A stretch of DNA of 64,000 nucleotides from the NCBI RefSeq assembly GCF_027409185.1, contig NC_084474.1:6751382-6815381 (forward strand), written 5' to 3'. This stretch comes from Cynocephalus volans. Taxonomy: Eukaryota > Chordata > Mammalia > Dermoptera > Cynocephalidae. The notes below the pieces were generated by a model. The model was given only the letters and a program-made list of their open reading frames with translations. It made no database searches and was not told the origin of the DNA. Both the position numbers and the translations under genes were made by a program. Position 1 is the stretch's first letter. Every line of letters starts with the position of its first letter. Shown here piece after piece: positions 13,094 through 24,089 of the stretch.

Positions 13094-16000
13094 TTAGCAG
13101 CAGTAAATCCTGACTGTGGGAGAATCCAACCTCTGTGTTCCTGACACACTGCCGTCCATCTGCATCTTCTTTGGCTGCGTGGAGGGTGAAGACATAGAAG
13201 AAGTAACTTGCAAGTTTGCAGAGAGAGTCCCTGCTGATGCAGCAGCTAAGCCATGAATGTCCTTTGGTCTAAATTTTTTTCTCCATGAAGGTGCTCTCCT
13301 AAATGCTTTTATCATCGTCTTCATCAAACCTTCTGTCAGTCCCCATGACCAAAAGGTTGTTAAATTCTCTTTGTAAGACAGCACGAGCCTGTGTATTCCG
13401 CGTTGGGATCCGTAACAATAGCGCCAGTGCGTTGAAGTCAAAGGTTTCATCTAAGGCCAGAAGGGCACCGTGAACGCCACTCCCTAAAAGATTGTTTGCA
13501 TATGCTTTAAGGCCAATTGACAGGATCCAGCGAATCACTCGATCATTGCTCCAAACAAGCACATCTTTTACTTCATGCTGACTTTCTTCTCTTTTTCTTT
13601 CCAGTTCTTTTCGGTCATAGTTTAATCTTCTCAGGCACATCATTCCACACTGGAAACTGTTTCTGTGGAAACCGTCGACCATTTTCAGCTGCCCGCGGAG
13701 GTCCTTCTTGGTCAGGTGGTCCAGCATCCTGGCGTCCACCAGGCACTGCATGAAGTAGCTGCAGTACTGAGGGAGGCCCAGGCTGGGCAGCCACTCGTTC
13801 CCAATCCACTCGTGGTTCATGTCCCCATATGCAAGTGTCGTTCGCGACGTGGGAGGGCTGGACGGGCTGGTAAGAGCCATGATCTCTTGGATGGCCAGCC
13901 TCAGCTTCAGCCTATGCAGGGGGTTGCTGATGCCGATCTCACGCTTCATCTCGGTGTCCGACAGGGTTGACATGATGGCCCCGCTCTTCACGTTGGCTCG
14001 GCAGGCAGCCACATACCAGGGGGGCATCCGCACCCAGAGCTCCAACCACACAACTACGGTCGGCCCATCCCACTGGGCAAAAGGCAAACCTTTTCTTCGG
14101 GCTTCATCCAGCAATTCATGCTTTTTTGGAAGTTTATGAATTTTTTCAGCCTGTCCTCTGAATTTTCTCAGTGACAAGGCATCTTGAGATGCATTATCTG
14201 TCGCTGAAACACCAGCGTGTCCTAATGATTCTTTGCCAGCTTGACCAGGTCGGCCTTTTTCTTTCTTGCCAAACAAGCGGCTGATAGAGGACTTGATGCC
14301 CTTCTTCTTTGGGGCTTTGTGGCGTGAGTCCCGGCTGCTGTTACTACTGCTGGGATTGCTCACGGGACCGTCCTGGGAGCCTGTCGAGTTTCTCACGTCC
14401 ATGGCGTCCTCATCTTCACCATCAGACCCATTGACATCGCTCTCAAAAGCTTGTGCTGCATTTGCTAAGACACTAGCCTGTTGGGCACGTTCCCAATTCT
14501 GTTCATTAAGAGTTTGTACCTTGGAAGGCGCATCCCGTAGAGCAGCTAGGCGGCCTTTCTGGGGGCGCCGCAACACTGCACTGGTGCTGTAGGAATCTGT
14601 GTGACTGTCTGCCACAGGGCACCTGAAATCTGGGACACTGCCCAAGTGGGGTCGGCCATGATGAAGTGAAGCACCTCTTAGTCTCATTTGGTCTAGTTCA
14701 GCACTCAATGTTTCAATGATTAAGACGAGCTGATCCTTATCATGTTGTGTATCTTCCAATTGCTTTTTTGCATTTTCAACTTCTCCTAACAGAGAATTCT
14801 TATCTTCTAGAGCAGCCATTCTCTCTTTCAGATGAAGCTGGAGCCTCTCATTAGATTCTGAAAGAAGCTTGTCAACAGTGTCTGATAAACGTCTATTATG
14901 CTCTTCATTCATTTTGTCTCTCTGCCTTGCCCGCTGCAGTTCTTGGTTCTTTTCCTCCAGCTGCGCCTCCATCTGTCTTAACCTTTCTTCAGTGTTGCCC
15001 TGTCTCTCTTCAGCCTTCGAGAGCGCTGCCACCCTCTGCGCCAGCTCCGCCTCCACCTCCGGGAGTGTCTCGGCTTTCCTCATGGTCTGCTGCAGCTTTT
15101 GCTCCACTAATTCCAGCCGTTCCTGTAACTGGCGGTTTTTATCCTCAGTCTGGCGATGCATAGAATCTTTGTTTGCAATTTCGTTTTCAAGTATATCATT
15201 GAGGTCATGCACAGACATGGCTTCTCGCTGTGCAGTGAGGGAGCATTTTTCAAGAGTAGTGATTCTCTCTTCCATGTCTTCCTTTTGGACCATGGCTTCT
15301 CGAATGTCCCGTTGCAATTTCGTGTTCATCTCCTCAGATTTGATCAAGTCTTCCCTGGCCATGTAGAGATCTTCCTCCAGCTCTGCCAGGTGACTGATTC
15401 TCTCTGCCATGTCTTCCATTAGGGCCATGGCTTCACGCATGTCCCGTTGCAATTTTGTGTTCATCTCCTCAGATTTGATCAAGTCTTCCCTGGCTGTGTA
15501 GAGATCTTCCTCCAGCTCTGCCACGTGACTGATTCTCTCTTCCATGTCTTTGTTTGGGGCCTTGGCTTCACGAATGTCCCTTTGCAATTTCAAGTTCATC
15601 TCCTCAGATTTGATCAAGTCTTCCCTGGCCGTGTAGAGATCTTCCTCCAGCTCTGCCACGTGACTGGAGAGGGTGGCCAGGTGCTCTTTCATTTGGCTCT
15701 GCTCCCTCAATTGCTTGTCTATGACTTCCTGGAGCTCTATGACTTTAGCAAGGTCCTCCTCGTGGCTTAACGAACCATCAGAAGATCTTTTTCCATTCAT
15801 GCTCGGGGTATTTTCTTGTTCACGGTTCATGTCAAGTGCTCCATCTGTTAGTGTTTTTTTCTGCTTATTCCGTTCTTTAAGAATCATTAGCTCTTTGTGT
15901 GTGGCACCTAATTCTTCTTCTAACAAACCACACCTTTCAAGTGCTACTCGTAATCTCTCTCTCACCTTTTCATCCAGAGCTTGGTGGTGCTCAAACAACG

Positions 16001-16496
16001 ACTTCAGTGCTTTGAGCACTTCGACTTCGCTGGACACACCTGCTGGGGACTGTGCCTGTCTCTTCACCACGGTCATCCTGAGAGACCTCTCGTGCCTAGA
16101 GACAAGGCATTCCAGATGTTCTAAAAGCAGCCTGGTGTTGTTCCTTTCTGCTTTCAGTTCAGCAATTTCTTCTTCCCTTTCAAGGAGCTCCTCCCTGCAT
16201 ACATTCAGTTCCTTCATAAGTGCAGCAAACTCCTGTGGAAGTGCAGTTTTGAGCTGTCTCTGCAAGGAATCTCTTTCCTGACCAACATCGTGTAATTTCC
16301 CCTGGGTTAATGCCAGCGTTTCTTGAGTCTCTCTAAGAGTGTCAAGAAGTCGGTCCCTTTCTTCTCGCATAGAGACCATCAACTGTTCAATATGTGAATC
16401 TGCGTCTGCCTGTGAAGGGGAGCCGGACGCATGGCTCCCACTTCCTCCTGGGGAGCCTTCGGCTTCACTGATGGTTGGCATCACCTCACGCATCAT
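13094..16496 (-). pseudogene. PPFIA1 (retrocopy): PPFIA1 (liprin-alpha-1) retrocopy with near-full open frame
   Basis: Liprin-alpha proteins scaffold presynaptic active zones and focal adhesions, binding LAR phosphatases, RIM, ERC, CASK and GRIP. The copy is intronless across the coding region. It starts [14 protein letters not shown] (ATG at 16496), which matches PPFIA1 better than PPFIA2. It has an N-terminal coiled coil, a basic [18 protein letters not shown] segment, and three SAM domains at about residues 810-880, 900-970 and 988-1060 of the 1075-codon frame (13299-16526). Differences from the parent as I know it: three copies of a 45-residue coiled-coil unit (residues 288-422) instead of one; loss of roughly 150-190 residues of the linker near residues 700-712; and a 1-bp insertion near 13302 (AAAGC-A-TTTAGG) giving an early stop. 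After the shift, the remaining C-terminus reads on in another frame to TVRIYCC at 13094. It has no other stops, so it may be young or selected. Confidence 0.9.
15261..15665 (-). repeat. Three tandem 135-bp units inside the PPFIA1 retrocopy
   Basis: Units are 15261-15395, 15396-15530 and 15531-15665, exactly 135 bp each. Each encodes 45 residues of coiled coil ([22 protein letters not shown]...EERI). The reading frame is preserved across all three. The units differ mainly around the RDIREA---KDM stretch. One copy is expected in the parent. Confidence 0.97.
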
Positions 16497-17100
16497 CTGC
16501 AAATGAAAGACCCAGACTAGAATCATTAAGAGCAGAATACAGGTTCCCGTAAATCTGCAATTTCATAAGTATCTGCAGCTAATAAATGAAAGGTTCACAG
16601 CCTCTTTATTCTCAGATCTGTTACACTTTGTATGCAAATAAGTTGGGAAAGCATACACAGGCAAATACTAAGTGCAGGAACACACACCATGAAGATACTC
16701 ACAGGGACAATAACCCCGTGAAGGGGTCAAGGCCAGAGGACTGCCCCTCACATAAAGAGCAGACCCAGCAGTATTTTGTTCACAAAGCTGTACTTTTTAG
16801 TTGTTGAGAACAAGTGTGCTTCAGGTACCTATTTTTCCAACTTCCCGGTGGGGGGAGAGCAAGTCAAACACACACGCCACCCAGTCACTTTTCAGGAAAA
16901 GCATAGAAGGAGCACAGAGCCAGCAGCACTGACAGGTACAGAACCCATCAGGCATCTTATAGGAATGTGTGCAGTCAGCTCCTGGGAAGGCCTGATGGCT
17001 CCCTGAATTCTTGGGCTGGATTTGGTGAGCACTAAACGAATGGGACTCGTGAAGGGTTGGGAGAGGTTTCTCCAGTGGTTGGTCAGTCAACCTAACTTAC
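16497..17100 (-). other. Putative retained intron upstream of the PPFIA1 copy
   Basis: On the minus strand a donor CTGAG|GTAAGTTAGG sits at 17101/17100. An acceptor TCTTTCATTTGCAG ends at 16497, directly before ATGATG. A branch-like CTTAATG lies about 27-34 nt upstream of the acceptor. The intervening 604 bp contain no recognised repeat. This could be parental intron 1 retained in the copied RNA, or a locally evolved 5' intron. Confidence 0.55.
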
Positions 17101-17520
17101 CTCAGTTTCCAGCCAAAAGTCAAATGCCACGATGGAAATAGAGCCAGCAGGTCCGGACAGCCGGGGACGGCTAGGAGGGAAGGAAAAGTGATAGGTGAGT
17201 CGATGAGAGGCGATGAAGTGTCGCCAACACACAGACGGGGCGAGGGCAAGGGGGCCGCTCCCGAGGGTCCGGGCCGCAGTCCGGGCACGGCGGACCCCCG
17301 GCGACCCTCACGGTGAGGCTGACCCCCGGCCCAGCCGCGTCCCGCTCTCTGCGCCCGAATCAGGTGCTGCAGAAGCCGTGGCCACCACGGTACTGACAAA
17401 GCACTGACAACCGTTTCCAAGGAGCCTGCACCAGCTGGGGTTCTAGAACCCACGCTGGGTCCCGGCTTGTTTGGTCGGGGGAAGGGCAGCACGTGGTCCC
17501 AAGAGCACGTCCCTTCAGCC
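17101..17520 (-). promoter_or_regulatory. CpG-rich block; possible 5' exon/promoter of the retrocopy
   Basis: From about 17150 to 17510 the sequence is GC-rich and dense in CpG. I count more than 20 CpG between 17200 and 17400, against almost none in most of the window. Its 3' edge (minus strand) is the GTAAGT donor at 17100. It may be the parental 5' UTR/CpG island carried along, or a local island. No TATA box is seen. Confidence 0.55.
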
Positions 17521-17624
17521 CCAGTCACTAAGGCCGGCCTGTGGCCAGACACTGGAAGAGCCTCTTGGAGTTAATAGTATAATTTGATGTCTTTGCATTG
17601 ATCTGTCCCAGGGAGGATGCCTCA

Positions 17625-17730
17625 GGGTGTGTGTGCATATGTGCCCACATGTATGCATGATCTGTGCATGCGTATGCATGTGTGTGCCCACACGTGTGCA
17701 TATGTGCGTGCGTGGGTGCCATACATGTGC
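17625..17730. repeat. Alternating purine-pyrimidine (TG/CATG)n tract
   Basis: Impure repeats of TGTGTGCATATGTGCCCACATG type cover about 100 bp. Alternation of this kind can adopt Z-DNA. Confidence 0.85.
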
Positions 17731-17734
17731 ACTC

Positions 17735-18738
17735 AGCATTTGTTCACAGCGATTATCATCTTCCAGCGGGCCTGGAGCCCTATGTGTTGCAGCACACTTT
17801 GTATTCTATGTCATTTTTCCTATGATAGGTAGCAAATTCTTTGAGTTGATTTCCATGAGTGCTCATTGATTTTCACCAAACCATTTTACCTCTTTCAGTC
17901 TCTTCCTTTTGTGACTTTTGGCAGGTAGTTGCAGACTTAACAATTGTCTCTCTCTCCAGGTGCCTCAAAATGTCCTTATTGTCATTGTGTCATTTGAAAT
18001 CACAACTAATCAGTCAGGTGGATGAAGGCAGGTGTTTTTATGTCTCTTCTCCAGATAGGGGTCAGTGGCGTTAGCGGACCTGTCCCGGTTCCCTTAGTTC
18101 ACAGGTGGCACAGCTAGGGTGAGAAGTCAGGTTTTCCTCCTGCAAGCTTCCTTTCCTGTTTTGTGCACAGAGAGGTGTCTGTAACACACCGTTCAGTGAC
18201 AAACCCATGCTGACTCGTATGTACATGGCAGGTGTGTTTAAATATGTACACACATCCACAGAAAGGTCTAGAAGAACATACTCCAAACTGTTGAAAAAAG
18301 GTCACGGGATGGGATTAGAATGAAGGAGGAGTAGATATTTTGCTTTTTTAGTTTCTGTTCATTTGTAAGATTTACTTTTTTTGCAATAACTAATGAGTTT
18401 CATCATTTTAAAATGAATAATTATGAGCAGTGAAGGAGTAAATGGTGTGTTAGTGTCATTGATTTCTGTCTATAATTTTGTGTTTCTATCTGGGTGTTCT
18501 TTTAAGTTAGGAAATGCTGAGGGGTCATTAGGTTGTTTGTCTCATTGTTAGGCTGACGTCCTTATTGACTGTCATTGTGTCATGTGAATGATCACTTCTC
18601 CATGTCTGTTTTTCCACCAGTGTCATCGGGAGAGTATCTTCTCACTGAAATATTAGAAATGTTAAGCGAGCAGGGATATTAATTAGATTAATTCATTCCT
18701 ATTTTGAGAAGTGCAAAACTTCTTCCAGAAGTCCTGGA
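17735..18738. other. No recognised gene
   Basis: This is mixed-composition DNA. I see no supported gene or named repeat. Confidence 0.5.
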
Positions 18739-18753
18739 AGAGTCAAGCTGCTA

Positions 18754-18848
18754 GGGGCTGGCTGGGTAGCTCAGTTGTTAGAGCACTGTATTATAACACC
18801 AAAGTCAAGGGTTCCGATCCCGTACTGATCAGCTGCTTAAATAAAAGA
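18754..18848 (+). mobile_element. tRNA-Ile-like SINE (CYN-type), best copy
   Basis: It starts GGGCTGGCTGGGTAGCTCAG (A box TAGCTCAGTTGTTAGAGC). It continues with a TATAACACCAAAG arm and a GGGTTCCGATCCCG B box, then an AAATAAAAG tail. Flanking copies AGAGTCAAGCTGC (18739-18751) and AGAGTCAACCTGC (18854-18866) are a 13-bp target duplication with one mismatch. It is not a functional tRNA: there is no mature anticodon-stem pairing and it has a retroposon tail. Confidence 0.88.
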
Positions 18849-19149
18849 GTCAGAGAGTCAACCTGCCGTATGCAAATGTCAGGCTTTCCTGTGTTCTAGG
18901 CTGTCACTCCACCTGTGTGCACCACTGATCTGGGCTCAACGTTTGTCAGGAAGGAAGGGAACGTTTTCACAGAAAAAAAATATTTTTTATAAAAATGAAA
19001 TATTTAAATACCACTTCATCATTTTCTTCTTTAATTCATGACATTTGGTTTTGTAAAAGAAAGAAGAAACGATGATTGCTTATGTGTGGGCCCTCAAAAA
19101 ATAAATGTCCATTGATTTCATTTTTACTTATGTTTTCAATTAATCCCAG

Positions 19150-19628
19150 AATCCAGATTAAAATAAAACTGACATTATTTCAATAGATGCAGAAAAAATC
19201 ATGTGATAAAAACTTCAACTATCTTTTTTTGAGAAATGCCTTTTGAGACCCATTGCCCATTTCTCAATTGCTTTTGGGGTTTTTTTGTTGTTGTTGTTGA
19301 GCCGTTTATGTTTCTCATATAATGTTGACATCAACACTTTGTCAAATATGCAGCTTGCAAATATTTTCTCCCATTCTGTCATCGGTTGACTCTTCACTCT
19401 GCTGTTTCCTTTGATGTGCACCAGGCATATGAAAAAATGCTTAACACCACCAATCACTAGGGAAATGCAAATCAAAACAATGAGATACTACCTCACTCCA
19501 GTTAGAATGGCTATTATCAAAAAGACAAGAGAAAACAAGTGTTGGAGAGGATGTGGAAAAAGGGAACGCTTCAACACTGCTGATGGGAATGTAAACTAGT
19601 ACAGCCATTATGAAAAACAGTATGGAGG
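19150..19628 (+). mobile_element. LINE-1 fragment with inverted 5' part (left half)
   Basis: 19160-19213 is a short sense ORF2 piece (CAATAGATGCAGAAAAAATC). 19220-19405 is antisense ORF2. 19415-19628 is sense ORF2 continuing from nearly the same point (GCATATGAAAAAATGCTTAAC). This is the signature of 5' inversion during insertion. The element resumes after the solo LTR at 20976. Confidence 0.8.
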
Positions 19629-20975
19629 TGCCGGAGACCAGCTCTGCAGGATTCATCGTAGCTGAACAGGTGGTGTGGATTCAGTGAAAAAAGAAAGACA
19701 CGGACCGCAGATGTCTAGTGCAAGTGTGGACAATGACCACGTGAATCTTGTTTTATTTATTTATTTTTACTTAATCCTCTACATAATGATTTATCTTTAA
19801 TCAAAACATTTTTTTATTTCATTTCTATTGAAAAGGAAAGGTCAAAATGTTCCAAAGCACTCATGCTCTGACAAAAACATCTACTCATGCATCAGTGGTT
19901 CACCTCAAAGCTTGTGGCTTGTGACCAGAAACTATACAATAGCACATGATTGGCTTTAAAACATCAGGCTTTCTGTCTGAATCATAAACCTTAACCTTCT
20001 TAGCTTATAATTTAAACCCTTTTTAATCTTACTTATACTTACTACCCTTAATTTGAATAACATTGATTAGTTATGGTTAACAATTTAATATTGCTTATAC
20101 TCTATATTGATCATTTTAATTTATAATCAAAATCACAATGTTTATAACATTAATATTATAAAATTTAACTATAAATCTTTATTAAATTTCTATGTTATTG
20201 TTACAAATTTTGTGTTACTAATTGATTTAAACAAAACCTATTAATATCAAAATTTGTTTGTGTTTCTCTACTATTTAACTTATTTATTTTATAATGAAAC
20301 CTTTTATTTCCCTGCTAATAGACTCCGGGAACAGCACAGGGGACAAAGTGAAAAGTTAAATGATCCTACTCAAACTAACAAAAACACATTATATCATTCT
20401 TATTATTACTAAGGAAACAACATGTTCTTGGTAAATCAAGTGAAACTGTGGGAATGCGGAAAAAACAAAGAAATCTGTAACTGGTTGTGATCAATTAGTT
20501 GTAAACACCACTGCACTCAGACCCACTGGCTCCCTGGGGGGTGTGGATAAATTTCCAACACAACAGCTTCATTCCACATGTACAAGAGCATGACCACAGC
20601 CACAATGGGTCAATGCACACACCACTAACAAGAAAAATCAACAATAAAATTAAATCAAGCCAACCCATACTGGGAACATGCATCAAAAACACCTTTAGTA
20701 CTGACAATGCCCTTTAAATAAACCAATTAATTCTGATGCATATTTAACATGTCCTTTGAGAAACTCCATGGCCCTTGAAACTCCCCAAAGCCATGCCAAG
20801 CCAAAAAGTTGGGCCTTTTAATTTTGGAAATCTTTGTCAAGTAACAAAAGGCGAACAGACAGGAAATTCCACAGAGCCGTGCCACACACGCAGGATCCCC
20901 CCGCAGTCTAGCTGAACAAGGGGTGTCCCTTGTCAGGCTCCCATGCCGTTCCCTATAGCGGGATGGTTCAAGACA
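19629..20975 (-). mobile_element. Solo LTR, class II (ERVK/betaretrovirus-like), 1347 bp
   Basis: It is inserted in the L1. The flanks TGGAGG (19623-19628) and TGGAGG (20976-20981) are a perfect 6-bp target duplication, the size typical of class II ERVs. On the minus strand it starts TGTCTTGAACC and ends GGTCTCCGGCA, with terminal TG...CA. An AATAAAAC poly(A) signal lies at about 19750-19757, some 120 bp before the 3' end. The middle (about 19740-20490) is very AT-rich. The length is close to that of long betaretroviral LTRs. A 70-codon hydrophobic frame lies at 20495-20707. No internal retroviral genes are present. Confidence 0.85.
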
Positions 20976-21705
20976 TGGAGGTTCCTTCAAATTTAAAAAT
21001 AGAACTACCATAGAGTCTAGTAATCCTAGAATTGGGTATATACCCACAGGAAATGAAATATGTCAGAGATCTGCACTTCCATGTTTATTGCAGCACAGTT
21101 TACAATAGCCAAGATACAGACTCCACCTAAGTGTCCAACAACGAATGAATGGATAAAAAAAAAAACAACTGTGGTATATATACACAATGAAATAGTATTC
21201 AGCCATTAAAAGCAAAACAAAACAAAACAAAAACATGAAATACTGTCATTTGTGGCAACATGGATGGATTTGGAGGTCATTATGAAGTAAGCCAGGCACA
21301 GAAAAACAAATATCACGTGATCTCACTCATATGTGGAAACTAAAGAAGGAAAAGTTGGTATGATAGAGATGAAGAGTAGAGACTGGGGAGGGGAGGGAGG
21401 AAGGGAAAACAGGGAGGGTTTGGCCAACAGGTACTAAATTACAATGAGATAGGAGGAATAATTTCTGGTGTTCTGTTGCACAGTGGAGTTACCTATGGTT
21501 AACAGTTTTGTATATTACATAATGAAGAGAGGAGAGGCTTTTGAATGTTTTCAGCAAAAAGAAGAAACGTGCATGAGGTGATAGATACATTAACTACCCT
21601 GACCCCATCATTATACCAGATATATATGTATCTAAACATATATATGTAACAAAACCCTGTAAAGATGTACAATTACATGTCAATTAAAATGAAATAAATT
21701 TTAAA
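20976..21705 (+). mobile_element. LINE-1 3' end (right half of the split L1)
   Basis: It resumes ATGGAGGTTCCTTCAAAT and runs through the ORF2 C-terminus (CCCACAGGAAATGAAATATG, then TGGATGGATTTGGAGG), the 3' UTR with a G-rich tract at 21387-21417, and an A-rich end near 21690-21716. Confidence 0.9.
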
Positions 21706-21719
21706 CCAAAAAACAAAGA

Positions 21720-24080
21720 TTTCATTGATTTTTTTATGATTTAAAAACTCTCAGCAAAGTAGAAATAAGAGGACTTCTTAAGACAGTAATGTCCTTGCAG
21801 GCAGGCACTGAGTCTTATTGACCTTTGCTTTCTTAAAGACTTGCTCAATGCTTGGAACATATTAGATCAATAAAATACTATTTAATGGAAAAGCAAGCAT
21901 AGCAAACTTTTTCAAAAGAGAAATTAGAAGGGAACAAAATAAAATGTTAAAATGTGAGCATTCATAAATATCCACAGTGAAGGGGAAAGAGAGTTTTACA
22001 ATAAAGTAGAATCATTTTTAGAAAGAAAAGAAAGCAACGACATTTGTTGAGATCAAAACAAAAGGAGAGTCCCAATGACTGTCCTTGTCTCAAATGACTG
22101 GCTTAAGGAGGTGGTCCAGGTGCAGGAAATTCTCCCATGTTACCTGCATTAAGCGGCTTCCACAGAAAATCCAAACAGCCTCTTCCTAGAATGAGCCACT
22201 GATCATAGCCTCATCCCTGCTCCATCTCTGAAGTGTACTAAGACTGTTTCAATGTACCCCTTATTCCTTGTTTTTATTATTTACTATGATACACCCCAGA
22301 ATTCTAAATCACCCCTCAGTGTCTGATGTATGTAGGGCTCTTTGATTTTCTTCCCGTTCCTTCCCAACTTATTAGCCCTTCCAATGTGACACCTGCAAAT
22401 TCATGCTTCATCATCAACTGAATCCCCTCTAAGCTCAACCTCTTTTCTGAATATTCTGCACATTATTTTGTATGAAGAGATATTCATCACATCCCCAAAG
22501 ACGTTGCTTGCCACCCCCGTAGGCTGCTCAAGGCATGGAGGAAAACTCACAACACGAATCACTGGCTCTAGAGGTATGGTCGATGTAGTATTTGTTCCTC
22601 GTTATCCTTTCTGGGCCACATTTAAATCTCAGGTTACTTCACCCACTCCTCACTGTTGCTGTCGTCTGTTGACAGCTCAATCATTTCTCAACAACCTCAT
22701 TTCTGAACAATTATAGTATTTGGTTGTCTCATTTCCTTTAGGCCTTCCTATGTCATAATCCTTTATTATTTCAATAGGCTTCCCCAAATATGATCTTTTC
22801 AACATTCTGTTTCTCGTTTCCTTTAACAACTCACTACCAGCAATCTATTTACCCTACTTCAGTCCCTTATTCCATGGTTTTACCCAATATGTTGTTACCC
22901 AAGCTATAAATTCTTCAAACTTTCACCTTCGTTCATTCTGCGCCCTGACCACCACTCTCAAGTTTCCAACTTATTCATTCAACTTCTCCAACTCGACTTT
23001 CATGATGCTACAACATTTTCCTGTCTCTCATCCCTTTGTTAATCGTTTATCTCTCACAACCAACTTAAAGTTTTTGGTTAATCATTATAAACACACTTTT
23101 CCCTACATTCCCTACATTCTCAACTTCCTGTTTTTCTCTCATTGTTATACTTACTACGTTAAACAACAACCCTGCTTAAATCCAATGTTACTCTTCTTTC
23201 ACTGCTGTACCCCTGCAATTGAATAAAGTTAGTAAAAAAAGAAAAAAAAAAAACAAGGATGAATGCTATCACTATAAATCATGTCGGCTCCTATAAATAT
23301 ATATTCATATATAATCATACTACATTCTTTAATAGTCTCCTTTCTTCACTGGGCTTCCAAGGCACACATTCTCTTGTTTTTTTCTCCTGTTCACGACTCT
23401 TCGTTAGAAAAGGAAAAGATAAAATATTATATTATAGTGAAGTATAAGGATCAGCAGTGCCAAGTAAATGTTCTCTCCATCATGATTGCAAAGGTTTTGA
23501 CAGAAGTAAAAAAGCTAGTGGATATGAAATAAGAAACAAGGATAGCATGTGCAAGATAAATTTGTATTTAGAATATTTCTCTTAAACATCAAGATAAATA
23601 TATGATTTTTAAAGAAAATCTGTAAAAACAAGTAGTAAAATGTCAAAAGGTATTTCTGTACTCATAATTTATACACACCCTTTTACAGATTATATATTTA
23701 TAATGACAAATAAGAGAATAAACATTGTGGTTAAATAACAGTTAACAAAAGAATTTGGGACCATTAGGTCCTGAAGTCAGTTGCGAAAAAAAAAAAAAAA
23801 GATGACCTTTTCATTAGGTCAAAAAGCAGGTAGAAGAATGTAATAGCAGTCATTTGAGAGTCTTTAATGTGTCCCAAGCAGAAGTATGAAATGATGTCTA
23901 TACAATATGTTATTTAATCTTTATAATGAAGTACTTTTTTCCTCATCTGCAATAAAGAAATAATAAATGAAAAATTAGGGCTTAGGAAAAGTTTCTAGCA
24001 TTGTAGTTAATAATTGGCAGGTCTTGAATTAGGATATTAGACTGAACCAAAATATACAATGAGCTACCAAAGTATACTTA
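21720..24080. other. No recognised gene; pyrimidine-rich stretch at 22090-23170
   Basis: The long CT-rich, CpG-poor segment at 22090-23170 looks like an old diverged repeat in antisense, but I cannot name it. A-runs lie at 23237-23254 and 23787-23801. No supported gene. Confidence 0.4.
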
Positions 24081-24089
24081 ATTGTAAAG

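Noticed and set aside
14869-15366. Open frame of 165 codons on the plus strand, and several more between 13517 and 16281
   Set aside because: They are antisense shadows of the PPFIA1 copy: serine/leucine-rich low-complexity products produced by the codon pattern of the coiled-coil coding strand.
17097-17552. 151-codon minus-strand frame across the CpG-rich block
   Set aside because: It is proline/arginine/glycine-rich as expected from GC-rich noncoding DNA, runs through the GTAAGT donor, and has no family features.
18760-18835. Possible tRNA-Ile gene
   Set aside because: It has A and B boxes, but also target duplications and an A-rich tail, and the cloverleaf arms are not paired. It is a SINE.
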